This document shows positions 36,391 to 49,200 of a stretch of DNA of 64,000 nt, in pieces (position 1 is the stretch's first letter; each line of letters opens with the position of its first letter). The DNA comes from Macrocybe gigantea (Eukaryota > Basidiomycota > Agaricomycetes > Agaricales > Callistosporiaceae), in contig SJRY01000329.1 in the NCBI GenBank assembly GCA_011319805.1, positions 124,001-188,000 of the forward strand. Direction: 5' to 3'. Position numbers and translations under genes: made by a program. A model generated the notes under the pieces. That model was not told the DNA's origin. It was given only the letters and a program-made list of their open reading frames with translations, and did not search any database.

Positions 36391-39300
36391 TTACGCCAGT
36401 GCCTGACTGACATAAAACTGCCGGGCGGCAGCGAGCAGACGCTTCTGCTCTTCCGCCCAAGTCGCGCGCACTTCTGCTCTAAACTTCTCTCTGACGTCGT
36501 GCTTGATGCTCTTGATCGTCATCGCAAACGCCGCAGAGATGGGGCGATGATCGGACACGTTGGTCTCATACCGGCGATAATGCAGCTGCTGCACCCGATC
36601 CGGTACGCGTGCTCTCCACAGCACACGATCGCACCACGCTGGCGACCGGTGTTTCTCCGAAGAGTCGTACTGATTCGAGCGCGGGTCGTACTTGTACGTT
36701 GGGGAAAGTTGAGCGGGCCCTCTGAGAACCCGCGGAACCGGAATCCACGGTTAAATTTGATCTCCCTCAGGAGTTGGTCATAGGCGAGCAAACTGGCCAG
36801 GTCGTGCGACCTGATCGCGTTTATGATGGCATCTCGTCGATAGTCAATGCGGTAATTCATGTCCCCGTTCACCTGAGAGATGAAGAAAAATGAGCTCACG
36901 TTCAACGGGATGTCAATATCCAGGAATGAATACGACTTACGAAGACAATCTCATGGTCCAGCACCGTGGACCCATCACCACCACCTACATACGCCAACGG
37001 GTATTCCGCTTCCGGGAAGACAGCCTTCTCTTCCACCAGACTCGTAACATCGGCGTTCCGTTGGCGAACCGCGTTCTGTCCAGCAGCAAGATGGCAATTT
37101 ATAAGACAGATTGATGAGTCCTCAATTACAAATCGGGCTACGATCGCACCCTATGAATAGAACCAATATTAGACGTGACGGGTAAAGGAGATAACAAAAG
37201 CTCACCTTATTTCCGTATCTACCTCCCATGCCACGCTTGATAGTAGTAATAGCAATATCCTTCAGCGCCATTCGCTCCGAGTGTTTGACGAAGACACATG
37301 TAAATAACCCCACCAGGCTCTCAGTACAGATGACCGAGTACGGAGTGTCAGGAGGCATAGCCGTGCGCATCACCGAAGTCAAGCGCTCATACCACCTCTT
37401 GTAAGCCCCCGTGACCTTATCTGATAGACCGCCGTCTTCAGGCTTTTTCTTGGAACCGAGCAGGACATTCTTCGCCGCCATCTTGCGACTCTCGAGATCG
37501 ATGACCTCCTGAAAACCAAACGAGACGATGTCCGGCGAGTCCACGCTATGCAGAACGTCAGTCAGGAAATTGACATTCGCAGGGTCGCCCGTCAGCATGT
37601 CCGGTCTCGCCGCGTCGCAGTTCCACGAGACAACAAGGACCGTCAGGCTGCGGAATTGGGAGAACGAGTTTTCGTGCTTCATGAGTTCCTCGTCTGCAGA
37701 ATGTATGAGATTAGCCGAGGAGATACAAACGCGGAGATAACGATACTTACCGACCCAATCTGCGCCAAGAAGTCCATCCCACAACCTCAACTGTTCATCT
37801 CTCCCAATGCTGTAGACGCAAAGCTTGCCAGTCAGATCAATACCAAAAGGGTCTACCATAAGCTTCATCACAGGCAGGCCAGGATGCGCGTTCCACGCGT
37901 TCGTCACAATCCATGGCTTCTGCGTCACATCGTATACAGAGATAACGCCGCTTCGCCCTCCGGCCCACAGCTTGTCATTCACGCCGACTAGGCAAAGCAC
38001 GTCCGAGGTCGAAACCTTCATCACCTCCACACATTCTGGGAACCCGTCGTGCGTGTCTAGCGACCATGTGCTGACGTAGCCTTCTTCGTGGCCAACATAT
38101 ACATGAGACGGTCGCGAGGGTATGATCGTAGCAGATGTCGCCGGACCGACGTGCTCGGTGGGAACGAGCGATTTGACGAGATTTCCGGGCGAAAAGATAT
38201 CATAGACGCGCAATATGGGCGTTCTGAGCGTTCCGTTGATCGTTTGTTGATCACCACGTGCGGCCGTCCAGAGCTTCCCTCCGATCAGCTTGACAAAGTC
38301 TGCTTCTCCGACGTGCGCAGTATCCTCGGTTGGGTATATGCCAGTGAGACGTCTTCCCCTTCGATATCGGGAGAGAAGATCAATGTTTTGCCCGATTCGT
38401 CCACGGTCACCATCGAGGCGCCATAGCGAAATATATGCTGATAGGATGCAGATGCGCCGAATACTTGGAGCCGACGATAACGCCCATCCGGATGTCCAAT
38501 TCTATGACATGGCCATCCTTCGTCCCAAGCCAGAGAATGCTGCCTTTGTCGACGGCCTTGGCGCAGGCTTTGAATTCAGTGCACGTGATTTTCAAGTCCT
38601 TCGGACCCATGTTTTTGGTGTCAACGGTACGTATGGGAACGTCAGACATTGAGACATCATAGATGAACGCATGGTGGTGGTGTGCGACGATGACCATCGA
38701 TCCCGCCACAGAAGCATATGCTGAGAACGCTTGCACTTGTATCCTTGGCTCAGGATGACCCTCACGATAGGAAAGAATCGGCGGGCGCCGCGAAGACCGA
38801 CTGCTGTCTGGTAAGAGATCGGCGGCCTGAACCTTCAGATCCTCTTCATCGCCCGATTCATCGTCCGATGACGGTGAAGGAGGTCTTCGAGGTGGTGGAA
38901 GCTTGCCTCCTAGAGCGATCGTTCTTGTCGGGGGAGGAGGAAGTCTTGCAGAACCAAGAACCTTGCGCTCAGCGGTCGGAGAAGGGGCAACAATTTCATC
39001 GACTCCTAGACGTGTGGGTGGAATGACTGGCGGCCGGTCAGGAAGAGGCGGAGGAGTTGGAGTGCTAGGTGGGTCCGCGGTTGCAGCCATCGTCGAACGA
39101 CGCGAAGGTAGGGGAGGTGGGGCTTGGATAGGAGCCAAGTTGATTGTCAAAGATTCGACATTGGTACGAGGTCTCTGGGGAGGTCGCGGGGGGACTACAG
39201 GGAATTTGGACATTTTTTGCGTCGAGGAAGATTCCGACCCAGCATCACTTTCGCTAGAAGTTCTGCTAGACTCCGCGGAGTGGTCTCCGGGGTATGTTGT

Positions 39301-40189
39301 ATTTGAGGTTTTCTGAAGGCAAGATAGGTGGACCGGAGGCGGCATGTTTTGGCCTGAATTTTGCTTCTATGATTTCGTAATCATCAAGAAAAGGGCTGGC
39401 TAGCAGATCGGAGGGTGTATGTGACGGCGTTGGATAATAATCTTCCGAATCGCGTGAAGAAGACATTTCGAACAATATGCCGGAATCCATGGCGCGGGAT
39501 GGTCGAGGCGGGATGGGCGGTTTGGGATGTATCGGGGTTGGGGAGTGGGTAATATCGAGAAGTATTGGAGGGTATTCAATGCTACTACTTGGACGATGGC
39601 CTTGCACCCTTAGTGACCCCGAGGGCGAGGCAGAGCTGTGTAATAAACGCATCATGGTCCAACGAAATTATCGAACGACTGGAAAAGGATACCCACAACT
39701 TGTTCCGCAGGGATGCGACGATTGACAATTCCGAAACGTCACTGTTGGGCGAACTGACAAACCATTACGAGGAACTGTAGAAGGTGCCAAACGAGGACTG
39801 CTAAAAGTTGCGGCCGCCGGAATTGGCACCGGACGAAGAAGGGGCGAGGGTACGGGAGACGGACGTGGAGACGGTGACGTTCCTTTGGAACTGCGTGGTG
39901 GTGGAGGTGGCGGCGGTCTTTTGGTCCCGACCTTCAAGTCAGAAGAAGACGAAGACGAACGGAGATGATGCGAATTCGATTCCAGTGTAGGGGAGAATGT
40001 TCCAGAGGTAGCTCGCGGTCGAGGACTTGACGTCACGCTTGGGCTTAGCAGCTCGCCTTGCGCGCCATTTCGTTGGGGGGTTGCAGAGGAGGAAGAGCCC
40101 GATGAGAGTTGCTCAAACTTCGATCGGAGGTTCTTCACTGCAGGATGTGGGTCCGTGTCAATGGAGTCCATTCCGTCTCGCCCGGTCAT
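36391..40189 (-). CDS. Inositol polyphosphate 5-phosphatase with WD40-like N-terminal half
   Basis: Hydrolyses 5-phosphates of inositol phosphates or phosphoinositides at membranes. The probable start at 40189 (MTGRDGMDSIDTD) leads into a proline/serine-rich region with PPPPPPP and PPPLPDRPP stretches. Then a WD40-like propeller: SILWLGTKDGHVIELDIRMG, VGHEEGYVSTWSLDTHDGF, DKLWAGGRSGVISVYDVT, GRDEQLRLWDGLLGADW. The phosphatase domain follows with SWNCDAARPD, DIVSFGFQEVIDLESRK, GNK...INCHLAAGQ, VNGDMNYRID, PAWCDRVLWR and SDHRPISAAF, all catalytic or Mg-binding motifs. Stop at 36391. One-base gaps near 36712 (NFP/TYKYDPRSN), 38302 (SEK/ADFVKLIGG) and 38435 (HPIS/HIFRYGASM) must be bridged. Upstream exon possible. 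Confidence 0.88.
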
Positions 40190-41094
40190 TTGCTCGCGCA
40201 ATTGCGCTAGAAAGGCTCGCTAGCGCCAGATTAAGGATAGTGCCTGACTTGTCGACGAAATGAGACTCGTAAGACAAGCCGCCCGAGGAATACGAAGACC
40301 GCACACACCTCGGCTCTCTCGGCTGCTTAATCAACTCCCCGCGAGTTCAACTGAAGACTTTGAAAAATAAGGGCACTCTGTCCCGTTCACAGAGCAGGGC
40401 GTGCCCGCCGGAAATGCTCGTCGTCGCGGACGTGAATGCTGACCTGCAAAGTGGCATCAGCCAAGAGTTCCGATTTGCGGTTCAGCAGTCATGGTTTGCT
40501 TATATAAGCCATCTTACTTCACACTGAGCTCTCTCACCAGGCGGACTCAAGAGTCCATACAGCACTCTGGTGACCATGTTGAAGCTGGCATTTAAACACG
40601 AACAGACTAATATATGTTGAAGCGGTCGTGGGTGTCCAGCTAATCAGAATGATTTCTTGCTCTTGCTTTTTAGCAGTTCCATTGCAAGGCGCTAGACAAA
40701 ACATACCGTTTAACCATATTTGAAAGTATGTTGTCCGTATAAAGAGAGCGCTTAATCCATATTTTATATAGCAGCATTTGCAGAGATCAATTATTTACTG
40801 ACACGGAACGACCAGATTCAAACGCGTCTACTGCTCGTTGCGCCAGGCCTTTCTTCTTGGGCTCAGTTCAACGACTCTCGAAAGTAGACGCTGATGCAGC
40901 TACTTCCCTTTCTCATATGTGGTGCTACATCTCTTTACTGCCTGATGGGCCTTCCTTCAATGCGCCGGGAAGCTCCTATCAAGCGTATTTCAACCTTACC
41001 TGCTTGGGTGACGTTCTCATTCCAACCCTCCATTTCAGCTGGCTGAAAATACCCCAACACTTATCTCGTTAAATCACTATCATTTGCTCATATC
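40190..41094. other. Intergenic: divergent promoter region
   Basis: About 0.9 kb between divergent genes. No coding signal. Pyrimidine-rich patches at 40500-40560 and 40850-41060 are plausible core-promoter sequence for the small membrane-protein gene. Confidence 0.4.
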
Positions 41095-41646
41095 ATGGAC
41101 GCAACGCCTACTTCTGACCTTCCCTATGGTGCCTCGCCGACGTTCACTATCCACCCCGAACCCCTATCTTCCGCTACGACGTTTATCCTCAAATTCTATG
41201 GATTAGGATTTCTCGCCTTTATCGTATTGGCCTGTGTTGGCTGTGCCATTTACTGGACCTTCTTCAAAAAGGCAGTTGAGAAGAGGAAGGCAGCGCGTCA
41301 GGTATGTATTGACACTGTAGGCCGCTCCGTATAGTTCATCATTCACACGTTTCGTCAGAATAAGCCCAAGCAGGACCATTTCGGTGTGAATACTGTTCCT
41401 CCGTGGAAGGACGAGGCACCCGCTGAGGCAGTGGCTCGAGATGCGGCAACGAAGATTGAAGAGGAAAAGGAAGCCGTAATGCGCGATGCTCATGAACGCG
41501 CGATGATGGAGGCCGAGGCTCTCAGAGTCATGAACGACTGGGACTGGGACAAAGCGTCACATTTGGATCAGGAAGTCCGTCCTCCCCCTCGCGCTATGAC
41601 AAAAGACAGCGACGGGTCTGGGTCTTTCCGCCGCAACATGGTCTAG
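41095..41646 (+). CDS. Small single-pass membrane protein (hypothetical)
   Basis: Exons 41095-41301 and 41359-41646 (57-nt intron GTATGT...CAG) give 164 residues: a short extracytosolic N-terminus (MDATPTSDLPYGASPTFTIH), one transmembrane segment (residues ~33-56, FLAFIVLACVGCAIYWTFF), a KKAVEKRKAAR stop-transfer cluster, and a charged cytosolic part with predicted helix (EAVARDAATKIEEEKEAVMR ... MMEAEALRVM) ending in SFRRNMV. The positive-inside rule places the C-terminus in the cytosol. No cleavable signal peptide or enzymatic motif. I do not recognise a named family. Confidence 0.75.
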
Positions 41647-42076
41647 ATGATTCTGTCTCCTTCGCAACATGTCATCCGGCTCGCTTCCTGTTAATGCCTC
41701 CTTGATTGTGCCCTGGTACTGCTATCCCATTCTATCTCAAGAAATGTGCATTGTTACGCTTCGTCAATCAATGGCGGCGGCCTTCAAATTCATCTTAGAC
41801 CTAATGCGCTGCGAGGCTGATATGACGGCATTTATAATATCCTAGCATTTAGAAGACCATTGCACGAAGAATTGCAGAGTAATCAAGGACAAAGAAAAAT
41901 CAAGATAAAGACTACCAGGCCATCGAACGAGATGTATCGAGATGTTTGTGTTTATTTATAAATTCGCGGTCATCTGCCAGACGCGTTCAAGTTAAAGTAC
42001 TACGATAGCACCTCCACGTCTGCAGACATTTACCAGACGTCTCGCCTCACCTTTACCGTCTAATAGCTCATATCAT
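41647..42076. other. Intergenic
   Basis: 3' UTR of the small membrane protein and promoter of the first DUF6697 gene. AT-rich around 41870-42060. Nothing else recognised. Confidence 0.4.
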
Positions 42077-43946
42077 ATGTTTACTTGGGACTTAAAGCAT
42101 GGTAAGTCCAGCCCGTTTCGACTTCGCGTTCTCTGTGTCTCTGACAGGAGCGTTTGCTTTAGGACTGGGAGACGGAACAGATGAGACGAAGGTAGGTTGA
42201 GCCGCTTTGCCATTTTTACAGATGAAGCAGAATAACGACAGTACCTGCCCAACAAAAATGACGAGAAGCCATCCACGGAGTTAAAGACGGAGACGAAAGC
42301 GTGGAATATTCTCGAGGCAGACACGAAATTCTGCGTACCGAAGGATGAGGAGAAGGAGTCGAAATTTCAAGTGAAGCAACAAAGTAGCATGAAATATAAA
42401 AAACACCGGGTTCATATTCTCCTGTTGCTCGTTCTGTCTGCTAAGTTGTCTAACGTCACTCAGTCTTCATCTCCAGAAATCCCTCTACATTTTGGAAAAT
42501 TCAAAGCAGATCCAGACAAAAACGACACTGCTGCTCCTCGATACCTTAATAGTACAAGGGTAAGACGTTTCACGCTCTACTACCTGTATGATGCTGACAT
42601 TGGTTGATTCGCGTATTGAGCCGTTCGAACAGCTAGATTCGTGGGATGCGGGAACCGCAGAAATTGAACCACCGTTTCAGGATACACTTGAGGATCTTGA
42701 GAATGTTCCATTACGGCGAGGCATGAGACAGCGAACGTTGATGGACGCTGTTGTGCTTCCAAAACTGACTTATCGGCCCAAGACGATATTAGTACGGAAG
42801 TCATCGATCTCGAGAAGAAAGAAATTGAAGAGAAGCTTGAGAAACTCAAGAACGTGAGTCATCAATGCCCTCCTTCGTTGCGGCATCGCGCATTACCAAT
42901 GCTACAATTCTTAGCCTAAAGTGAAGAAAATGGAAGGACTCATGCTCTCCGTAGATACTGTCAAAGCCCGGCTGAAGGATATAGGCTTCGATCCCTATCC
43001 TATACCATTGGATAAATCTATCACGGACGTCACTGTTTCCAGACAGTTTATCAGCCATTTATATGGCGGAAATACACAAGAAACATGCCCAAAGATTCGG
43101 AAAGAAATGGTAGACAAACATGGTCTCAATGACTTCATGTTCCCGAACCTCCTATATAACCCCCATGCTCCTGAAGTTCCAGGCGCACCTGGATTGTTCT
43201 TCTCGGTCGTTTCCGCAGAGCTTTCCGAAGTTGTAACTATCTACAGAGTCATAACCCGGTTGTCGTCGGGTATTTGGCAGTATCAAGGTCAATATGAAAT
43301 GAAGAGGACAAAATCGCTTACTCGGGAGGAATGGCTTTCACAGGATGCCAAAGTATGTTCTCTTTCTGCATGAGTGGATTCTTCTCTCGATTGTCAACTA
43401 TTCAAGGTCCGTAGGACATGGGGTCTTCAGATATGCACGAAAGGATGGGGTAGGGTTGTTAGAGCCCGAATCTCTCTTCGGAAGACTCTCGGACGTGAAG
43501 CGACACTTAAGGAACTCAGGAGGCTCTCAAACCACAAATCAATTCACGAATATTACTCCGGAAGAGGTCATTGCTGCATTCAATCGAGGAGAGCAAGTAC
43601 GTCATTGAGAGGTGTCTATCCGATGGTTTCGCGTGTGCCTGACCGTATATCACCTTCAGGTACTTGGTGCATGTACTATGCAATGCGTAGGGTATGATGT
43701 CGAGTTCCAAAAAAATCTCGTTGAGAAACTTGCCACTTGGAAACCCCAGCGAAGACAAAGGCTCGGACATCCAAGATGACTCCGAAGGCATCTGCCCAAG
43801 GCCGGAAGCGCAAACACAATGATTCTGACTCGGATAGCGGCGAAGCTCCTCCCTCCGATGACGCTCGGGATGAAGAATCTGATGTTGCAGTCACAGAGAC
43901 GGTGTATCATCCAAGTGGGACGCGCTCAAGGCCCATCATCCTATAG
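42077..43946 (+). CDS. DUF6697-type protein, copy A
   Basis: Member of a family expanded in mushroom-forming fungi; function unknown. Start at 42077 (MFTWDLKHG). Small exons encode a polar, low-complexity N-terminus (YLPNKNDEKPSTELK, SSPEIPLHFGKFKADPD) and a short coiled stretch (EKKEIEEKLEKLK). The conserved domain follows: VKKMEGLMLSVDTVKARLKD, HLYGGNTQETCPKIRKEM, HGLNDFMFPNLLYNPHAPEV, GAPGLFF, RLSSGIWQYQGQYEMKR, REEWLSQ, then VRRTWG, KGWGRVVRARISLR, ITPEEVIAAFNRGEQ and CVGYDVEFQKNLVEKL. The C-terminus has an RKRK cluster and an acidic Ser/Asp run, ending SRPIIL. This suggests a nuclear protein. Frame breaks near 43518 and 43736. About 65-70% similar to copy B by eye. Confidence 0.7.
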
Positions 43947-44649
43947 GCTAATTGGGCTCAGTTGGATCGGACCTGTGAACGGTTGAAGCTGGTTGTCACC
44001 GCTCGACACTGGAATGACATTTTAATTCATTTGTGTTCATGTGAATATTAATACTAACTATTCTAGATAATGCTTAGGCAATAGTATACTACGGAAATCA
44101 TCGCTAGGACTCTCGACATACTTTATAATACGTACTTTCACTATCTTCAAGTTGCATATCAATTTGACGTTTTTCGAAATTCCGAGCTTTGAATTCTACC
44201 TAATCTAGCACCTGCACAATTGTCGCGTGAGCTATGCCGCTCCAAAAATACTGTACCTCAAACAGAGACCCACAACGCAAGAATTTACTTACGTAATCCC
44301 AATTGTAGTCGTCCCAGAACGCTTTGACACGCGAGTCCTTTGCATCTGCTCTGCCATCCTGGTGTCATAGTACCCCATTTCACACACTAACGAGGGTGTT
44401 TCATGAAGTAATCTCTCAAGAGTTTCAAATACTCAAGCCAAAGCCTCTCCAAGGACCGAAACAAGGTGCTGCGCTCTCGAAGCATGCTTTGCCAGTAATG
44501 CCCTCTGACAACTTGCAACGGCAGACATGAGAGGAGATAAAGATGCTGTAAGCACAATTTCTCATAGGCCGTAGTGTTCTGTATAACTTGAAGTAGTCTG
44601 AGCATTCTCCAATGCCGGGAAACAGGTTGGCCGAAAATCGCGGTTAGCA
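43947..44649. other. Intergenic between DUF6697 copies
   Basis: About 0.7 kb. No conserved coding blocks, although exons matching the 5' end of copy A would be expected here if copy B were complete. I could not find them with confidence. Confidence 0.35.
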
Positions 44650-46171
44650 AAGAACGAAAAGGAGGATCCGAAATTTGGCGTCCGGCATGATGAAATGAAA
44701 TCTAAGAGAGACCGGGTTATTGCAATGTTCTTTTCCCTGATTAACCTCTTGACAATGTTCACTTCTCAGTCTTCGTCCCCGAAGTTGCATCTGACGTTCG
44801 GAGCATACAAAGCAGACCCCGATGACAATAATGACTCTGCATTTTGTACAAGCATCCGTGAAGTAGGTTATTTTGTCGTCATTTTGTTTGCACATCTCAG
44901 CCTAATTTACAATACATTCATCCAGAAGTGCGGTGAGAATACTGCAGACGGTGATATAGGAGAAGGAAAACATTGATAGAAGATTCAGCAGCGGTCTCAA
45001 AATTGACAGATCGAGCAAAAGTGAACGACGGAAAGGGAGCCATCGATTTGAACTCAAAAGAGATTGACGAAAAGCTCGGTAAACTCAAAAATGTGATTTT
45101 TGACTTCTTTTCATACGTTTTCGCCTCCTCATTGGGTTTGCCTCAGCCTAAAGTGAAAAAAATGGATACGTTAGTGTTTTCCGCGGATACCGTCAAAGCA
45201 CGACTTAGAGACATCGGATTCGATCTCTATCCGATCTCCTTGGACAAATCTATCATAGACGTTACTGTCAGCAGACAGTTTCTTACACATTTATATGGCG
45301 GAAATGTGCAAGAGACCTTTCCAAAGATCCGCAAGGAGATGCTTGATAAACATGGCATGAATGACTTCATGTTCCCTAATCTGATGTACAACCCTCACGC
45401 TCCTGAAGTTCCTGGCGCACCCGGTTTGTTCTTTAAGGTGATACCTATGAAACCAATGACTGCCCGGGTAATTACTCGGTTGTCTTCAGGGATTTGGCAG
45501 TACCAAGGTCAATATGAGATCAAGAGGGCACCGTCGCTCACAAAAGAAGAATGGCTTTCACAAGATATCAAGGCATGTATTTGACACCCTCTTTGTACTC
45601 ATCTTCTCCATATAAGACTCCGAAGGTGCGACGGACCTGGGGAAACCACATATATTCCAAGACGTGGGGTAGAGGAGTGAGGGCTCGGATCTCTCTTCGG
45701 AGACAGCTAGGTCATGAGCCGACAGTTAATGAGCTGAACGAAGCCCTCGACTCTGCAATTCAGTTCAAAGATACCAGCCCCGAGCAGATTATGGCTTCAT
45801 TCGATAGAGGGGACGAAGTAAGCATTAGACTTCGTCGATCCTGTGTGGGAGGGAACTGATTATTGGCTCAATTTCAGATACTTATGGCATTTACCATGAG
45901 ATGTATCGGATATGATGTCGACTTCCAGAAAAACCTGGCCGAGAAGTGGCCGTTCTGGCTTAGTGGCCAATTGAAAAGAGATCAACGCCTCGAAAAGGCG
46001 ACGACCTCAGCGAAAACCATTAATTCAACCAGGAAGAGAAAACGCCAACATGGAGAATACGAATCAGATAGCGGCGACCCGATTGAAAAGTTTGACACGG
46101 GTGAATCTGAAGAGGAGGTAGAACTGCAGCTTTTGGGACGGGGCACGAGCATGAGGCCAATTATATTATAG
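44650..46171 (+). CDS. DUF6697-type protein, copy B
   Basis: Tandem paralogue of 42077-43946 in the same orientation, with matching exon order. Recognisable from KNEKEDPKFGVRHDEMKSKR, then SSPKLHLTFGAYKADPDDNN, IDLNSKEIDEKLGKLKN and the domain: FSADTVKARLRDIGFDLYPI, HLYGGNVQETFPKIRKEM, HGMNDFMFPNLMYNPHAPEV, RLSSGIWQYQGQYEIKR, VRRTWGNHIYSKTWGRGVRA, TSPEQIMASFDRGDE, MRCIGYDVDFQKNLAEK. The C-terminus has STRKRKRQ (likely NLS), an acidic run and SMRPIIL. The stop is at 46171. The start is uncertain: the first exons of copy A have no clear match. One base is missing near 44972 (A run) between the GDIGEG and KTLIEDSAA parts. May lack its true 5' end. Confidence 0.68.
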
Positions 46172-46296
46172 AACAGCTCTATAGTGGATTGTCAAGACTT
46201 GCAATTGTGTTTGTTGTGAGAAAAGTCTACACGCATATCAAGACGAACACAAAGCACATAGCAGGAGGGCACAGACATGACACGAGAGTAGAGAAT

Positions 46297-49200
46297 TCAT
46301 AAACGACAGCGTTTCTTGTGCTGCGGCCAGTCTTTCATCTGGCATTCCCGAGAGCAGTAGCAAACCTTTTTGCACTTGGAGCATTCCATAATTTTCGGCT
46401 TTCCTTCTCCTCTGCAGACGTGACACATGCGCTTCGAAGGCTCTGGAAGAACGGTTTCCAGATACGAAACAGCGAAAAGAGGTGATAGGGCAATTCTGGT
46501 GGTGTGTGGCGCCAAAGGTTTCCAGAAAGGGTCCTTCAGCATTCCTTCGACGTTTTTACCTCTTCCGCAACTGCACAGCGGATCCATCTCCATCACATCA
46601 TGGAGCGGGACCCTACCCTGGACATTATATTCACATTCAGCTTTGTGCTCCCATCCAGCACGACAGCGTTCGGCTAACGCGGGAAGGAGATACTTCCAAG
46701 CCCGCATCTCATCTTCATATGTGAGGACTGAACAGACCGCTGCGCCACGGTCTCTGTAAACAAGCCGTCCGAATTCTTTTTCAATCTTGGGCAACAGTTC
46801 ATGCGTCAAAGGCAAAACATAACCGTCCGCGATGAAGGTGTGACACTGAATGTCGTACTTGATGTCACTGATGAAGATCACAGTATCGCAGTTCTCCGTG
46901 GCTCGATCACGCAAGGAAAAGCAGCGTTTGACTGGCGACCTCTGGAGTCCGCAAGCTCGAACAAAGATACTATGAATGGAATCCTTGACACACATCAGCG
47001 GGTCGTAACCGTTTTGCTCCCTCAGGGTGCGTTCGCGAGCGGACATCATCGAGCCGATATGGGAATTAAGCCATGTCTCGAGATCGGGATTTTGAAGGTT
47101 GACGCTCGGCGAACGGGCCACATTGATGCGGTGAAGAGACCATGAATTGAAGAAGGTTCCGGCCTTGACCACTGGGAATGGGTTTAGATTCATTCCTTCC
47201 GATTGAAACGGGCCAGAGGGCGGAGTGACAACCTGATGGGATGAACGGTCCATGAATATCTGTCATCTATGTTAGATGGGAAAAATTACCTCCATATACG
47301 AAGATTTTCTGGCGAGGCGGAGTTTGTGCTGACTTCCTGCCACAGGGAATGGGAACACGACGGTCTGCTTAAAGTCGCCGAGGACCACCCTCATCGTGCA
47401 GGGCGAAAGCTGAGATATGCTTGGGGTTGCACCTGATCTGAATAGAGCTTGTGCAGCCTCGTTATCGACGGAAAATCTGGCTGTGAACGTCGCTACGTTT
47501 TCACATCGTTCGTCGAAAGATACGACAACGTTGCTCAGCTTTCCGATCTGTTCATATCGATTCTCCTTCCACAAAGCGGCCCCAGAAGTTGGAGAAACCG
47601 ACTTCTGAACAGAGAAATGCTCGTCAGGCAGGACGTGGACATAATTTTCATTCAGCAAATCTGCGGTGAAAAGTTTCAGCCCCGGACCCAATGCGCCGGT
47701 GAGGCCGACGGCTCCGTGAGTGCTGCGAACGGACAGGCAGACCTTGAGCTTATGTGGTTGTTCAATCTCTACGAGCAAAAAGGCCGGCAAAGAGAAAGTG
47801 AGCACAAGCGGGAGGGTGCCTGCCCATCTCATTGGATCTTCCTCGACAATGACACGAGGATCGGACTTTGTGCCGGTTCGAACGACCTTGCCAAATCCGG
47901 CGTTGACCAGCGTAAAATTGTTGAGCGACCACGACCCGGTTATGTCGCAATGGAGGGGCGGCGTGCCTATCTTATCAACTTCGTCCTCCAAAATCCGCAG
48001 CTTCTCACGAGGAACAGAAAATACGATGCGTATGATCGGCGGGATGCGGTCCCACTGCGAGAAAATTGGGCCTGTTTTTGGTACAGGTTTGTGATAATAA
48101 GGCGCTTTATAGAGCCCGTGGCGATAAAGTTGAATATAGAGATCGTGGTGGGCCAGCGTGTCCATCCGGATACTTTGGTCCGCCTCATGGATTTCGAAGA
48201 AACGTTCCATTATATCCGACCATTCCGCATCTATTATTTGATTCCTTTCCTTGACGAGTTTCAAGAACAACACGAAACTCTCGCGGATATAATGAATTAT
48301 GTTAGATTTCTGGATTGCCTTGAGCATATTGTCCAGATTAAGACGCCAGAAATTGAACGCATCTTCTTGTTCGAAAAGGGAATGATAGATGCCGTATAGC
48401 ACCGTTCCCAGCTGCATAGAGTCGAAGGAAAGTGAAAGAGGGTGACTTCCCATACTTCCAATAACGACATCTCCGGTCGTTGGCGGTCTCCACGTCGTCA
48501 CCTGGTGGAATTGTGGGGATTGCTGTTTCATTATCGAAGTCATGACAAGTTCATGTGCGTTTGATCTCGATGAAAGCCCCGAGACGTAGTCCAAAGGACA
48601 AAGACCAGTCAGAACGCTGATAACGGGAATTTCGGCATAGAGACGTTTTTTGAATGATTTTGTAGCATCGCCTAAACCGGGAAGGAGGGATTCTGTATAC
48701 ACGACACTTGAGAAGGAAGAGGACAATACGGGGATCACCGACACGAGAACATTCAGAAGGCCAACGTGGTCGTCAAGGTTGGATGTGTCGATAACGTTGA
48801 ATGTGGTCGGGGCTGAACAGGTCACGTATTCTTCCTTGCTGAGCCGGAGAAGGTGAGTGTCCCAGTGTGCAATGGGAATGCCCGAATTCAAGTTTCCTGA
48901 GATGGTGAAGGTACGCAGTGCATGGCAAGTAGCCAATGCATCAGCTAAAATGTATCTGATGAGCGGCGGGTCGGAGGATCGGGAGGAATAAAGACTGTGG
49001 AAGGCCGTGCACCACTGGCTAAACTCGGCTTTGGCGGCCTTTACGATGCCTGCGATGGTTGCTTTGCCCTTGTTGTTCCCATGAAACGCGGCGAGGTGGA
49101 AAGGAACAAGTGGGTCAGTGCCATAATGGACTGAACATCCTTCTCCAATGCGGCAGTAAACGAAGGTTGGATTTAACATGGTAGCAGCAGCGATGTCCTT

